From Acidobacteriota bacterium (lineage in GTDB: Bacteria; Acidobacteriota; Blastocatellia; Pyrinomonadales; Pyrinomonadaceae), in contig JAHBSM010000001.1 in assembly GCA_019639115.1 (NCBI GenBank), forward strand, positions 248,001-312,000: a DNA stretch of 64,000 nucleotides, read 5' to 3'. The notes below the pieces were generated by a model, which saw only the letters and a program-made list of their open reading frames with translations, did no database searches and had not been told where the DNA came from. Of the stretch, positions 51,856 to 60,789 are shown one piece after another (positions within the stretch are counted from its first letter, which is position 1; each line of letters starts with the position of its first letter). Both the position numbers and the translations under genes were made by a program.

Positions 51856-53230
51856 TACCCGGCTCGGGACTCGACGCTACATTCACAGTGGCGACCGCGG
51901 CGATCAACAGAAAATAGAATGCGTTGGACGGGGTCCTAAGCGGAAAATCGACGAAACTGTGAACCAGGATGCCTAAGCAACCGGCCAATCCGCCCGCGAC
52001 GGCGGAATGCCGGAACCCGCCGCCCGAATTCAAAAGCCGATCGAAGCCTCTTTTTGATAGTGAATAAATGAACCACACTAGACAGAGCGCGGCCGGGATG
52101 CCTCCCTCAGCGGCGGCCTGTAGGTAATCATTGTGGGCTTGTTCGACGCGAAAAAGGCCGGGCCAGGTGTCGTATCCCGTAAAAGCGACGCCAAAGGCAT
52201 CGAATCCTACCCCGAGGATCGGATGATCGAGGAACATCCTCACGGCTATCGACCAAAAATGTGAGCGGCCGCTCGTTACGTCTCCGTCGGCGCTCCCGGC
52301 CGAAACGTATCGTTGGAGCGAATCGTCGCCTCCGAGGTAGATCACAACGCCAACGATCACGGCCAGTACCGCCGCCGCGACAGCCGCGGCTCCGACGATC
52401 CGAACCGATCTCGGATAGAGGCTGCGTTCCTGTTGCTGTTCCTCACGCTTCATTCGCTGCATGAGAAAGCACGCCGGTATGGTCACAGCCATGCCGAGCA
52501 GGCCACCGCGAGAGCCGGTCATCAATGCCGCCACGATCATGACAACCGACGCGGCCGCTGCGGCGATCCGCTTCTCAAGCGAAACTGCGCCGGAGATCGC
52601 CATCGCCACGCCGAGTCCAACCGACATCTCCATAAATGCCGCGAAATGGTGCTGATTGATGAAGGTCGCAAAAGGGATAGCCTGAGGAGTGAGCCGTATC
52701 CCGTATATGCCGGTGGGTTCCCCGAGCCGCTGCATAGTGCCGAAAATAGCGGTCACGCATCCGGCCGCGATGATGCTGACCACCACGATCCGCAGCCTCG
52801 AAGCAGAATCTATTAGCACCGATGCGGCGGAGAAGAAGATCAGATATGCGACAAGCCGGACCAAAAAGAGGCGCGTTGCATTTGGATCCATCGACAGCGA
52901 GGCGCCTGCCGTGACTCCGATCAGCTCGCTGCCGGGCGGACTGCCGCCGATGGGTAAAAGCTGTATCACAGCAATGCAAGCCAATCCCAGCAGCGGATAG
53001 ATCGATCCGCGATCGGCCGCAAAAAGCCTGTCTCGCAGATCGGCGTTCAGCAGCATCACGATCCCCAGAGCGGCCACCGCCGCGAGTATCAGTATCCAGG
53101 TCGCAGCATCGACACCACCGAACAAGGCGACGCAAAGCACCGGCAGGCCGACCACCAGCGAAAACGCTGTCGCTGAGGAAGTTATACCTGAGGCAAGGTA
53201 TCGCGGACCGAGCAATTTCTCCATATTCAC
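51809..53230 (-). CDS. O-antigen ligase/polymerase-like membrane protein
   Basis: A 473-residue inner-membrane protein with about twelve helices. The Wzy_C family marks are visible: MTGSRGGLLGMAV in one helix and the long periplasmic loop with HPILGVGFDAFG and EQAHNDYLQAAAEGG. Such proteins ligate or polymerise lipid-linked glycans on the outer face of the membrane. It is the most downstream gene of the minus-strand polysaccharide cluster. It shares ATGA (4 bases) with the upstream TPR gene, indicating coupling. Confidence 0.88.
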   Translation of the reverse strand: MNMEKLLGPRYLASGITSSATAFSLVVGLPVLCVALFGGVDAATWILILAAVAALGIVMLLNADLRDRLFAADRGSIYPLLGLACIAVIQLLPIGGSPPGSELIGVTAGASLSMDPNATRLFLVRLVAYLIFFSAASVLIDSASRLRIVVVSIIAAGCVTAIFGTMQRLGEPTGIYGIRLTPQAIPFATFINQHHFAAFMEMSVGLGVAMAISGAVSLEKRIAAAAASVVMIVAALMTGSRGGLLGMAVTIPACFLMQRMKREEQQQERSLYPRSVRIVGAAAVAAAVLAVIVGVVIYLGGDDSLQRYVSAGSADGDVTSGRSHFWSIAVRMFLDHPILGVGFDAFGVAFTGYDTWPGLFRVEQAHNDYLQAAAEGGIPAALCLVWFIYSLSKRGFDRLLNSGGGFRHSAVAGGLAGCLGILVHSFVDFPLRTPSNAFYFLLIAAVATVNVASSPEPGISERSRRSRSSRRAD

Positions 53231-54495
53231 GAGACCTTTCTGACCGAAATATCATCGAACCAGAGCCGGCCCGAGATCGGGCAGAATACGGTCGGGCAGC
53301 CGTCGCGAACGAGCTTGACCATAACTCCATCCAGATCGGACGGTGTGCGGAACCGGATCGTGAGCGGTGCCCAGTCGGCGTTAGGATCGGCGGCGCTTGT
53401 CGAGGCGATCGGCCCGCCGGTCGATGCGTTTACGATGTCCCAGCGCACCGTACTCGCTCCTCGCAATTCGGAGCGGTAATAGACGGTGAACTCGTATTCG
53501 GCGCCCGGCTCGACGGGAATAAGTTGTCTGACCTCGCGGAACTCGGTCGATCGCTTGTTGTCGAATAGGAATGCGAGGCTCTGCTCGCCGGAACGTTTTT
53601 CCGAAGTGCTGATCCTGATCTGGACCTCGCCGCCATCACTTAGCTGCCAATCAAAAGGCCCGGCTCCGGTCGTCTTCACCGGCGATTCAAATCCTCCGTT
53701 CGATACGAGCCCTTCAGGCGATCCAACGCCGCGTATCTTTCTGTCGATCCGGGCCGCAAGTGAATATTGCTTTGCTTCGAGCAATTTAGAGATGATCTGG
53801 CTTGCCGAATCGCTCGAGATCGATCTGGCGTCAGCATCTGCCAAGGAGTCCCAGACCCGGGCCGCTTCGATCAACTTACCCTCTGATATCAATATCAGCG
53901 AAAGCGGGCCGGCCGATCTCGAGTCTCTGCCGAGCATGTCCAAAGCGGCAAGAGCGTCTCCGTCAGCGAACTTCAAAGCCAGCGATGCCGCCGACGGCGC
54001 ATACGCAGACCTGCCGGAGACGGCTTTGCGGATAAGGGCGAAACCTTCTCCGGATCGATCGGTCCTTAGATAGTGGTTGCCGAGCGCCCATTGGACCTCT
54101 GCGTAATTCGGTGCGAGCTCCAGCGCACGGGTGAGTGCAGTTTCGGCGCCCGGCATATCGCCCGATCGGCTCCTTGCGCGTCCAAGCTGGTACCATGTGA
54201 GGTAGTTGTATGGAGAAGCGGCAACTGCATATTCATACTCAATGAGCGCACGCTGCCCGGCTTCGGGGTCAAACGAAGATTCCAGCAGCCTCGCGTACGC
54301 AAAGCGGGTTTGCGGATCGGCGGGTGCCAGGCTCGAAGCAAGAGCGGCGATATCGGGTTGGTCGGTTCGAGAAGAAACTGCGTTGGCAAAGTTCCATTTT
54401 GCCCCAAAGAAAGCACCGATCGCCAAACAGACAGACAGCGCCGTCCCGACGTATGGCGAACTTCGCGGTCTTTCAACTGTCGTGTGGACTTGCAC
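53227..54495 (-). CDS. Membrane-anchored TPR protein with C-terminal carbohydrate-binding-like sandwich
   Basis: A 422-residue protein. A hydrophobic segment near residue 20-35 (VGTALSVCLAIGAFFGAKW) anchors it. Residues 50-240 contain TPR-type repeats (NYLTWYQLGRARSRSGDMPGA, ALELAPNYAEVQWALGNHYL). The C-terminal 150 residues are beta-sandwich, opening NGGFESPVKTTG and ending WFDDISVRKVS, which resembles a CBM-like jelly roll. It pairs with the O-antigen ligase (4-base overlap), in the way TPR partners of Wzy-like proteins often do. Confidence 0.78.
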   Translation of the reverse strand: MQVHTTVERPRSSPYVGTALSVCLAIGAFFGAKWNFANAVSSRTDQPDIAALASSLAPADPQTRFAYARLLESSFDPEAGQRALIEYEYAVAASPYNYLTWYQLGRARSRSGDMPGAETALTRALELAPNYAEVQWALGNHYLRTDRSGEGFALIRKAVSGRSAYAPSAASLALKFADGDALAALDMLGRDSRSAGPLSLILISEGKLIEAARVWDSLADADARSISSDSASQIISKLLEAKQYSLAARIDRKIRGVGSPEGLVSNGGFESPVKTTGAGPFDWQLSDGGEVQIRISTSEKRSGEQSLAFLFDNKRSTEFREVRQLIPVEPGAEYEFTVYYRSELRGASTVRWDIVNASTGGPIASTSAADPNADWAPLTIRFRTPSDLDGVMVKLVRDGCPTVFCPISGRLWFDDISVRKVS

Positions 54496-54504
54496 CCGAA
54501 TATT

Positions 54505-56310
54505 CTACTCGAAATCGAACGGTTCGATCCGAATGCGGGCGCTCCTGAGTGAAATTTCCTTTTCGCGACAGATCTCTCGCAGGCGTTTCGATCTCTCGGG
54601 GTCAAAGTTTCTGATCGAGACCAGGATCTCATCTACGCCAAGATCGTCGCACAGGTCCGGGAGCATTCCATTGCCGCCAAATACAGAGATCCCGTGCAAT
54701 ACTCTGCCTTGTTTGGTCGCGTCGTCATCAATGAAGCCAACAGGCAGCAATTTCCATTCTGGGTTGTTCTTAAGTTCGCGAAGGACCATTTCGCCGCCAT
54801 CTCCGGCGCCGTAGATCAGAACGCGTCTCGCATCCCGATGCGGAGGTGCCGGTATCGCGTTTCGTATTAGACGAAAAGCTGTCCGGCTTCCAAATACTCC
54901 CAATAGAAGCAGCAGCCCATCTACGACAAAAACGGTCCGTGAATAGAATTCAAAACGGTACAGGATCAGCAGGACAAGTATTGAAACAGCGGAGCCCAAC
55001 AACACTCCCTTGCCATAGGTCGCCAGATCGGAGACGCTCGTGTATCGCCACAGTCCGCGATATACGCCGGCGAACAAAAAGGCGACCAATTTCACCAGAA
55101 CCACGATCGGCAACGAACGAAGGAAAAGGTCCCAATTCGGCGTATCTTCGAACGGCCCAAGCACCAGATAGAATGCACAATAGTAGGCCAACGTAATGAG
55201 AGCCGCGTCGAGAAATACCTCAAAGATCCGCCGTTTGTGCGACAGGTTGACTATAAATGCGAATGCGGCATTCTCTGCGTCGGCATCTACGGATGCCGTG
55301 TCGTAAACCTTTACGTTCGCGAGATAGACCCCAACGATTATTAGGGCTAGAGAGAATCCGCCGATCAACGCCAGACTCTCCGACATCGACCTGCCGCTGA
55401 TCAGGATCGAGATCGAGCCTCCAGCTATCGCAAGTGCATACAGGAGAAGGACGGCGGAGCGCTCTGTCAATCCTAGGGCCACAAGGCGGTGCGAAGTATG
55501 ATCCCGGCCGCCCTGAGACACACTTCTGCCCCAGAGCTTTCTAATTATCGTTACAAAAGTCGTGTCGAAGATGGGTACAAACAGGATCAATACGGGAACT
55601 GCGAGTATCGGAAGGATCCCTCGGCCGCGTCCTCCTACTTGATTGAGCAGAACGGAGCCGGCAAGCAGGAACCCGATGAAAAGCGATCCGCAGTCGCCCA
55701 TGAAAATGGACGCGGGGTTGAAATTGAATATTAGGAACCCAAGCAGCGCTCCGATAAAGACCGTGATCAGAGCGAGAGAATCCCACTGCTGATTGCCGTA
55801 AAAGCTGGCGGCGAGCGACGCGCTCGCAATGACAGCGATGCCCGCCGCAAGCCCGTCCATGTTGTCGAGGAGGTTTATCGCATTCGTGACGCCGACCAGC
55901 CAGAGGCCCGTGATCGCAATGTCCAAAAGATCGTTGCCGGTCAACGGTATCCTCATGCCAAAGGAGATCACCAAACCGGCAGCCATGAATTGTCCGATCA
56001 GTTTTTGATAAGGCCGTATGTTGAGCAGGTCGTCAACTAGTCCGATCAGGAACATCAGAGCCGATCCGCACAAAAGCACCACGGAATCGGTCGTCATGGG
56101 GACGAACAGCAGGTACCCGGCCACGGTCGTCGCAAAGATAGCAACGCCGCCAAGCATAGCGGTCGGGCGCTGGTGCCACCGGTCAGCCTTCGGAGCAGCG
56201 ACAAAGCCCCGTCGGCGCGCATACGCCCTGACCGTAGCGGTCAAAAGAGCTCCTGCAATAAAGCAAACAGCTCCGAAAAGAGGAGTAGATAATCTGTCGC
56301 TAAACATCAC
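54505..56310 (-). CDS. WecA-like phosphoglycosyltransferase fused to a FlaA1/CapD-type membrane and nucleotide-binding half
   Basis: A 601-residue inner-membrane protein. Residues 1-330 are a MraY/WecA polytopic transferase (LIGLVDDLLNIRP, NAINLLDNMDGLAAG, FMGDCGSLFIGFL, HTSHRLVALG), which would put a sugar-phosphate on undecaprenyl phosphate. Residues 355-475 give about four helices like the N-terminus of FlaA1/CapD. Residues 490-600 form a Rossmann-like CoA_binding_3 domain (VLIYGAGDGGEMVLREL, PVGFIDDD). The catalytic dehydratase/epimerase half is missing. The start overlaps the upstream GT4 gene by four bases. Confidence 0.85.
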   Translation of the reverse strand: MMFSDRLSTPLFGAVCFIAGALLTATVRAYARRRGFVAAPKADRWHQRPTAMLGGVAIFATTVAGYLLFVPMTTDSVVLLCGSALMFLIGLVDDLLNIRPYQKLIGQFMAAGLVISFGMRIPLTGNDLLDIAITGLWLVGVTNAINLLDNMDGLAAGIAVIASASLAASFYGNQQWDSLALITVFIGALLGFLIFNFNPASIFMGDCGSLFIGFLLAGSVLLNQVGGRGRGILPILAVPVLILFVPIFDTTFVTIIRKLWGRSVSQGGRDHTSHRLVALGLTERSAVLLLYALAIAGGSISILISGRSMSESLALIGGFSLALIIVGVYLANVKVYDTASVDADAENAAFAFIVNLSHKRRIFEVFLDAALITLAYYCAFYLVLGPFEDTPNWDLFLRSLPIVVLVKLVAFLFAGVYRGLWRYTSVSDLATYGKGVLLGSAVSILVLLILYRFEFYSRTVFVVDGLLLLLGVFGSRTAFRLIRNAIPAPPHRDARRVLIYGAGDGGEMVLRELKNNPEWKLLPVGFIDDDATKQGRVLHGISVFGGNGMLPDLCDDLGVDEILVSIRNFDPERSKRLREICREKEISLRSARIRIEPFDFE

Positions 56311-57572
56311 TCTGTCGGCGCGTCAGTCAACGGACGTGGTTTGGAGACCCGGTCGCTTGTTATGGAGCGGTAAAGCGATCTGAGGTCATCGGCCAGACGG
56401 CTGCGAGAGTAACCTGCCCGGACGAATGCAAATCCGTTCTTGATCAGAGCACGCCTTAATCTTTCATTTTTGGCGATATAAATCAAGCCGTTTCGAAAGA
56501 TTTCAGACGTGCGTTCGTCAACGGCTACGCCCCGCTCGCACAGACGGAAACCCGGGTGCGTCTCGGTAGTGGCGCCAAGCAGGTCGATGACACCGCCGAC
56601 CGCGGTCGAGATCACCGGGACGCCGGAGGCCATCGCCTCGATCAGGGATAGAGGAGTGCCCTCGTTCTTTGAGCAAAGGGCGACAGCGTCGGACGCCGCC
56701 AGGATCGAAGCCACGTCAGAACGATTGCCTGCAAAGATCACCGAATCTCCATTTCCGATCGCCGCTGACATCTTCTCGAGTTCGCTTCGGAGATGTCCGT
56801 CACCCGCGATCAGGAACCGCAAACGGAGCCCATCGAGGTCATCGCGACAGGCCGCGGCCGCTTTCAGCAGGAGCGGGATGTCCTTTATCTCGGTCAGGCG
56901 GCCGAGATAGGTAACTAAGAACTCACGATCATCTATGCCGAATTCCTGCCGTATCGCGTCGCGCGCTCCGTCGGGCGGGGCAAGAGCTTCCAGATCGACG
57001 CCAAGAGGGATGACCGCGAACTGTTCGGGTCGGCCGACACGAAAAGATCCGTTTATCTCGCGTCGCTGCTGCTCGGATATCGTGACGATCTTGTCCGTAG
57101 AGAGCCTTGCCAAAAGCCGCTCGATGAATAGAAAAATCGCGGTCCCGACACGTCCGTAGTAACTGTGAAAAACGTGTCCGTGGAACGTGTGTACGATCCT
57201 GACCTGACGCGGACGCCCGACCAGCGTACCGGCACCTGCCCATTTGTATATTAACCCTGCGAGGCGGCCGATAGTACCGGCCTTGGCAGTGTGTGTGTGG
57301 ATGATGTCGGGACGAAGGCGAAACAAGAGCCTCGTCACCCTTACAAGCGAGATCAGGTCCTTTGGCGAAAGCTCACGGCTGAGTTCCTCGATGTAGATCG
57401 GTTCAACGCCGCACTCGGCGGCGAAGTATGACATATCTTCCTCGCCCGGCGGAACGGAACCGGCAACGAGAATGCTGTCGAATTCGGGAGGCTTGAGCCC
57501 ACGCGTGAGCCACACGACATGGCGTGCGGGACCGCCTACGTTAAGCCTTGCAATTATTCGAACGATCCTCAT
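56307..57572 (-). CDS. Glycosyltransferase family 4
   Basis: A 421-residue GT-B enzyme of the polysaccharide cluster. It starts MRIVRIIARLNVGGPARHV, the usual glycine-rich acceptor loop, and the C-terminal half carries SKNEGTPLSLIEAMASGVP, the E-X7-E donor motif. ATG 57572 is preferred over an open extension to 57659. Its stop overlaps the WecA-fusion start. It would add a sugar to the lipid-linked intermediate; the specificity is unknown. Confidence 0.87.
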   Translation of the reverse strand: MRIVRIIARLNVGGPARHVVWLTRGLKPPEFDSILVAGSVPPGEEDMSYFAAECGVEPIYIEELSRELSPKDLISLVRVTRLLFRLRPDIIHTHTAKAGTIGRLAGLIYKWAGAGTLVGRPRQVRIVHTFHGHVFHSYYGRVGTAIFLFIERLLARLSTDKIVTISEQQRREINGSFRVGRPEQFAVIPLGVDLEALAPPDGARDAIRQEFGIDDREFLVTYLGRLTEIKDIPLLLKAAAACRDDLDGLRLRFLIAGDGHLRSELEKMSAAIGNGDSVIFAGNRSDVASILAASDAVALCSKNEGTPLSLIEAMASGVPVISTAVGGVIDLLGATTETHPGFRLCERGVAVDERTSEIFRNGLIYIAKNERLRRALIKNGFAFVRAGYSRSRLADDLRSLYRSITSDRVSKPRPLTDAPTE

Positions 57573-57699
57573 GTAGGCCAAATCTGGAAGGGATCGGCAG
57601 CCGATCCGGAACGCCGCGGCCTCTCGCGGCTCAAGAGCCGGGAAGTGGCAGCGATCCATACGATAGTGCGGGTAGATCGCGGCCGGCTGCCGAACTTGA

Positions 57700-58179
57700 T
57701 CAATCGTTCATCTTGAAAATGGAATCGGGATCGTCCTCGTGACGTATCTCATCGATCGGTTCTTTTTTGCCCTCGCCCATATAGAGCCTGTTTGGGCAAT
57801 TGATCACCATTCCGTCACAGTCGCCAACGTTCATATATCCGTGGACGACGCCTTTGGGTACGACGACGGCCCTCGCATCGCTCGCTCCGGCGACGAAAGT
57901 CATCCGGTGCATATAGGTCGGAGAATCCGGCCTATTGTCCCACATGCGCATCTTAAAATCAGACGGGCCTATGAAACAAAAAAGATCTGCCTGATCGACA
58001 TGCTCGTGCGGGCCGCGATGAATGCCGGGCCTGGTGAAAGAGATGTACGACATCGCCGGCCAAAATTCCTCTGCGATCTCGTCATGTCGAAACAACTCGG
58101 CGAGCCACCCACGGTCATCGTGAAATTTCTTAAGCGAATAAATGTGTACATCCGCGATAGGTGCATCAATGAAGCTCAT
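57700..58179 (-). CDS. dTDP-4-dehydrorhamnose 3,5-epimerase-like cupin
   Basis: A 159-residue RmlC-fold protein. The motifs KFHDDRGWLAELFRHD, SFTRPGIHRGPHEH and VVPKGVVHGYMNVG match the family, including the catalytic histidine pair region. It is shorter than classic RmlC (about 180) and no rmlB or rmlD is nearby, so it may act on another keto-sugar or be a related isomerase. It overlaps the rmlA-like gene by four bases. Confidence 0.82.
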   Translation of the reverse strand: MSFIDAPIADVHIYSLKKFHDDRGWLAELFRHDEIAEEFWPAMSYISFTRPGIHRGPHEHVDQADLFCFIGPSDFKMRMWDNRPDSPTYMHRMTFVAGASDARAVVVPKGVVHGYMNVGDCDGMVINCPNRLYMGEGKKEPIDEIRHEDDPDSIFKMND

Positions 58180-58904
58180 ATCTTATTCGCGCCGTCCTTT
58201 GCGACAAGCTTAGAAGCGAGCAGCAGACTATCGAACGTGCCTGCATCGGTCCACCATCCGTCGAGTTCATTCCAGGTCATCTCACCCCGGGCGATGTAAT
58301 GGTTATTGACATCGGTGATCTCAAGTTCGCCGCGGCCTGACGGCACAAGCGTCTTGATCACGTCAAAGACCGTCGCGTCGTAGAAATATATGCCGATAAC
58401 AGCGTAATCGCTTTTTGGATCAGAAGGCTTCTCGACTATGTTTAACACCTTGTCACCGTCAAGCTCCGGCACGCCGAAACGCTGAGGGTCGGGTACCTTC
58501 TTTAGCAATATCTTTGCTCCTTTCCCTTGAGATCGATACTCATCTGCGGCGGCTCTTATGTTGTTTTCAATAATGTTGTCGCCCAGTACGACGCAGATCG
58601 GTTCGTCGTCCGCGAAATGCTCGACCAGCGAAAGTGCGTCGGCAATGCCGCCTTCGCCTTCCTGGTACGTATAGTTCAAATGTTTGAGTCCAAAATCTTT
58701 CCCGTTGCGGAGGAGCCTAAGAAAATCGCCGGCGGAATTACCACCGGTGACGATCATAATGTCGTCAATGCCGGCGTTTATGAGCGTCTTGATCGGATAA
58801 TAGATCATAGGCTCGTTGTAAACCGGCAATAAATGCTTGTTTGTGATACGCGTCAACGGACTCAACCGAGTGCCAAGCCCGCCCGCGAGAACTACACCTT
58901 TCAT
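58176..58904 (-). CDS. Sugar-1-phosphate nucleotidyltransferase (RmlA-like)
   Basis: A 242-residue nucleotidyltransferase. The N-terminal LAGGLGTRLSPLTRITNKHL is the nucleotide-binding signature and LGDNIIENNI gives the metal-binding aspartate. VEKPSDPKSDYAVIGIYFYD and GWWTDAGTFDSL complete the family pattern. It most resembles short glucose-1-phosphate thymidylyltransferases. It precedes the cupin epimerase and follows asnB by seven bases. Confidence 0.9.
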   Translation of the reverse strand: MKGVVLAGGLGTRLSPLTRITNKHLLPVYNEPMIYYPIKTLINAGIDDIMIVTGGNSAGDFLRLLRNGKDFGLKHLNYTYQEGEGGIADALSLVEHFADDEPICVVLGDNIIENNIRAAADEYRSQGKGAKILLKKVPDPQRFGVPELDGDKVLNIVEKPSDPKSDYAVIGIYFYDATVFDVIKTLVPSGRGELEITDVNNHYIARGEMTWNELDGWWTDAGTFDSLLLASKLVAKDGANKI

Positions 58905-58911
58905 AAAGTCT

Positions 58912-60789
58912 CTAGTCTATAAATCTCTGAAACCACAATTCTAGCATCAACAGCGACCAAATCTGATGCGAGGCATCCTCTTCGAACGAAACATGTCGGT
59001 CGAGCATCAGTTTGACGCTTTCGGGCCTGAACAAGCCTCTGTTCACAGCACGTTCGCTCAACAGCATCGAATACACAAGGTCCTTGAGTTCGCTGCGGAA
59101 CCAGCGTCCGATCGGTACGCCAAATCCCATTTTTTGCCGATAGATCACCTCGGGCGGGACAAGACGAGCAGCCACTTTCTTCAGCAGATACTTCGTCCTG
59201 TAGCGGTTCATCTTCAGGTGTTCAGGGAGGCTCGCAGCAAACTCGATCAACTTGTGGTCGAGAAAAGGTGAGCGGGCCTCAAGCGAATTTGCCATCGAAG
59301 CTATATCGACCTTGACCAGGAGGTCGTTTGGCAAATACGTCATTTGATCGGTCATCAACGTCGCATCGAGAACGCCCAAGCCGTTCGCCCGTGAGTACCA
59401 TCTTTTGAGAAAATGTTCGGGCGCATTCTCGGCGACCGCTGCCTTGAAACTCTCCGTATAGAGGCCGGCTTTGTATTTGGATTTGATCGATGACATCCAA
59501 TGGAAATAACGCATCGGCCGATCCATGTTGGCTGAGATCAGGAATCGCTGAGCATCGCGAATACGCGTCTTTTTCTTTTCAGATGACGGTAAGGCATTTA
59601 CGAAAGGCTCGAATAGCAGTTTCCTCAATGGGAACTTTCGATAGAGTTCGGCGACCTGCATCGCCATGTAACGCTCGTATCCGGCAAAACTCTCGTCGCC
59701 GCCGTCGCCGTTCAGTGCTACGGTCACATGCCTGCGGGTCTCACGCGAAACGTAGTAGGTCGGCAGAGCGCTTGAGTCGGCATAGGGTTCGCCGTAATGA
59801 TCGACCAGCGTCGGCAATATCTCAGCGGCGTCAGGTCTGACAATGAATTCGTTGTACTCGGCTCCGACGTGTTCGGCGACCTTTCTTGCGTATTTGAGTT
59901 CGCTAAAATCTTCGTCCTCAAATCCGATCGAGAACGTCTTGACCGGTGCCGAGCTCTCCTGAGCCATCAGAGCCACGACGGCAGATGAATCAACACCTCC
60001 CGAGAGGAACGCTCCCAGCGGAACCTCCGATATCATCCTAAGGCGTGTCGATTCGCGAAGGATCCGCGTCGTCTCCTCGATCGCTTCTTCCTCGGAGATC
60101 TTTATCTTCTTGGAAAAATCCGGCAGCCAATAGCGCCGAGTCTCTATTTCGCCTTCTTTCCATCGGAGCCAATGCCCGGGCTCGAGCTTTTTTATCGATC
60201 TGAACGCCGTCTGCGGGGCCGGCACGCAAATATACGAGAGATAGCTGTCGATAGCGTCGTGATCGACATCACGAGAGATCGTGGGATGCTTCAGGATCGC
60301 CTGGAACTCGGAGCCAAAGATAAGGTCTCCGTTTTTCTGATGCGAATAGAGAAGCGGCTTTTTCCCGACGCGGTCTCGAGCAAGGAAAAGCGTCTTGTCA
60401 ACAAGGTCCCAGATCGCAAAGGCGAACATCCCCCGAAGGTGCTGCAGGCAGTCCGGGCCATACTCGTCATAGAGATGGAGCACGGCTTCGGTATCTGATC
60501 GGGTGTGGAGATGATGGCCGCGTTCGATCAGTCCTTCGCGCAGATCTTTATAGTTGTAGATCTCGCCGTTGAATATGATGCACTTGGTCCGGTCGGCCGT
60601 GAAGATCGGCTGCTGGCCGCTTGCCAGATCGATGATCGCCAGACGTCGCATCGCGAGAGCAACATTCTCGCTTACGAATAAGCCATCTTCGTCCGGCCCG
60701 CGATGGATGATCGCGCGGTTCATCGCCTCGATCAGCTCCCGGTCGGCCCGACGTCCGTCCGCATTAATAAATCCGACGATGCCGCACAT
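58912..60789 (-). CDS. asnB: Asparagine synthase (glutamine-hydrolysing)
   Basis: A 625-residue class II amidotransferase. Cys2 is the glutaminase nucleophile (MCGIVGF), followed by RLAIIDLASGQQP and FNGEIYNYKDLR in the N-domain. The synthetase domain has the PP-loop SGGVDSSAV and ALNGDGGDESFAGYERY. Such asnB genes inside polysaccharide clusters often amidate a sugar acid rather than aspartate, so this may be a tailoring enzyme. It overlaps the preceding membrane-protein gene by one base (TAATG). Confidence 0.92.
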   Translation of the reverse strand: MCGIVGFINADGRRADRELIEAMNRAIIHRGPDEDGLFVSENVALAMRRLAIIDLASGQQPIFTADRTKCIIFNGEIYNYKDLREGLIERGHHLHTRSDTEAVLHLYDEYGPDCLQHLRGMFAFAIWDLVDKTLFLARDRVGKKPLLYSHQKNGDLIFGSEFQAILKHPTISRDVDHDAIDSYLSYICVPAPQTAFRSIKKLEPGHWLRWKEGEIETRRYWLPDFSKKIKISEEEAIEETTRILRESTRLRMISEVPLGAFLSGGVDSSAVVALMAQESSAPVKTFSIGFEDEDFSELKYARKVAEHVGAEYNEFIVRPDAAEILPTLVDHYGEPYADSSALPTYYVSRETRRHVTVALNGDGGDESFAGYERYMAMQVAELYRKFPLRKLLFEPFVNALPSSEKKKTRIRDAQRFLISANMDRPMRYFHWMSSIKSKYKAGLYTESFKAAVAENAPEHFLKRWYSRANGLGVLDATLMTDQMTYLPNDLLVKVDIASMANSLEARSPFLDHKLIEFAASLPEHLKMNRYRTKYLLKKVAARLVPPEVIYRQKMGFGVPIGRWFRSELKDLVYSMLLSERAVNRGLFRPESVKLMLDRHVSFEEDASHQIWSLLMLELWFQRFID

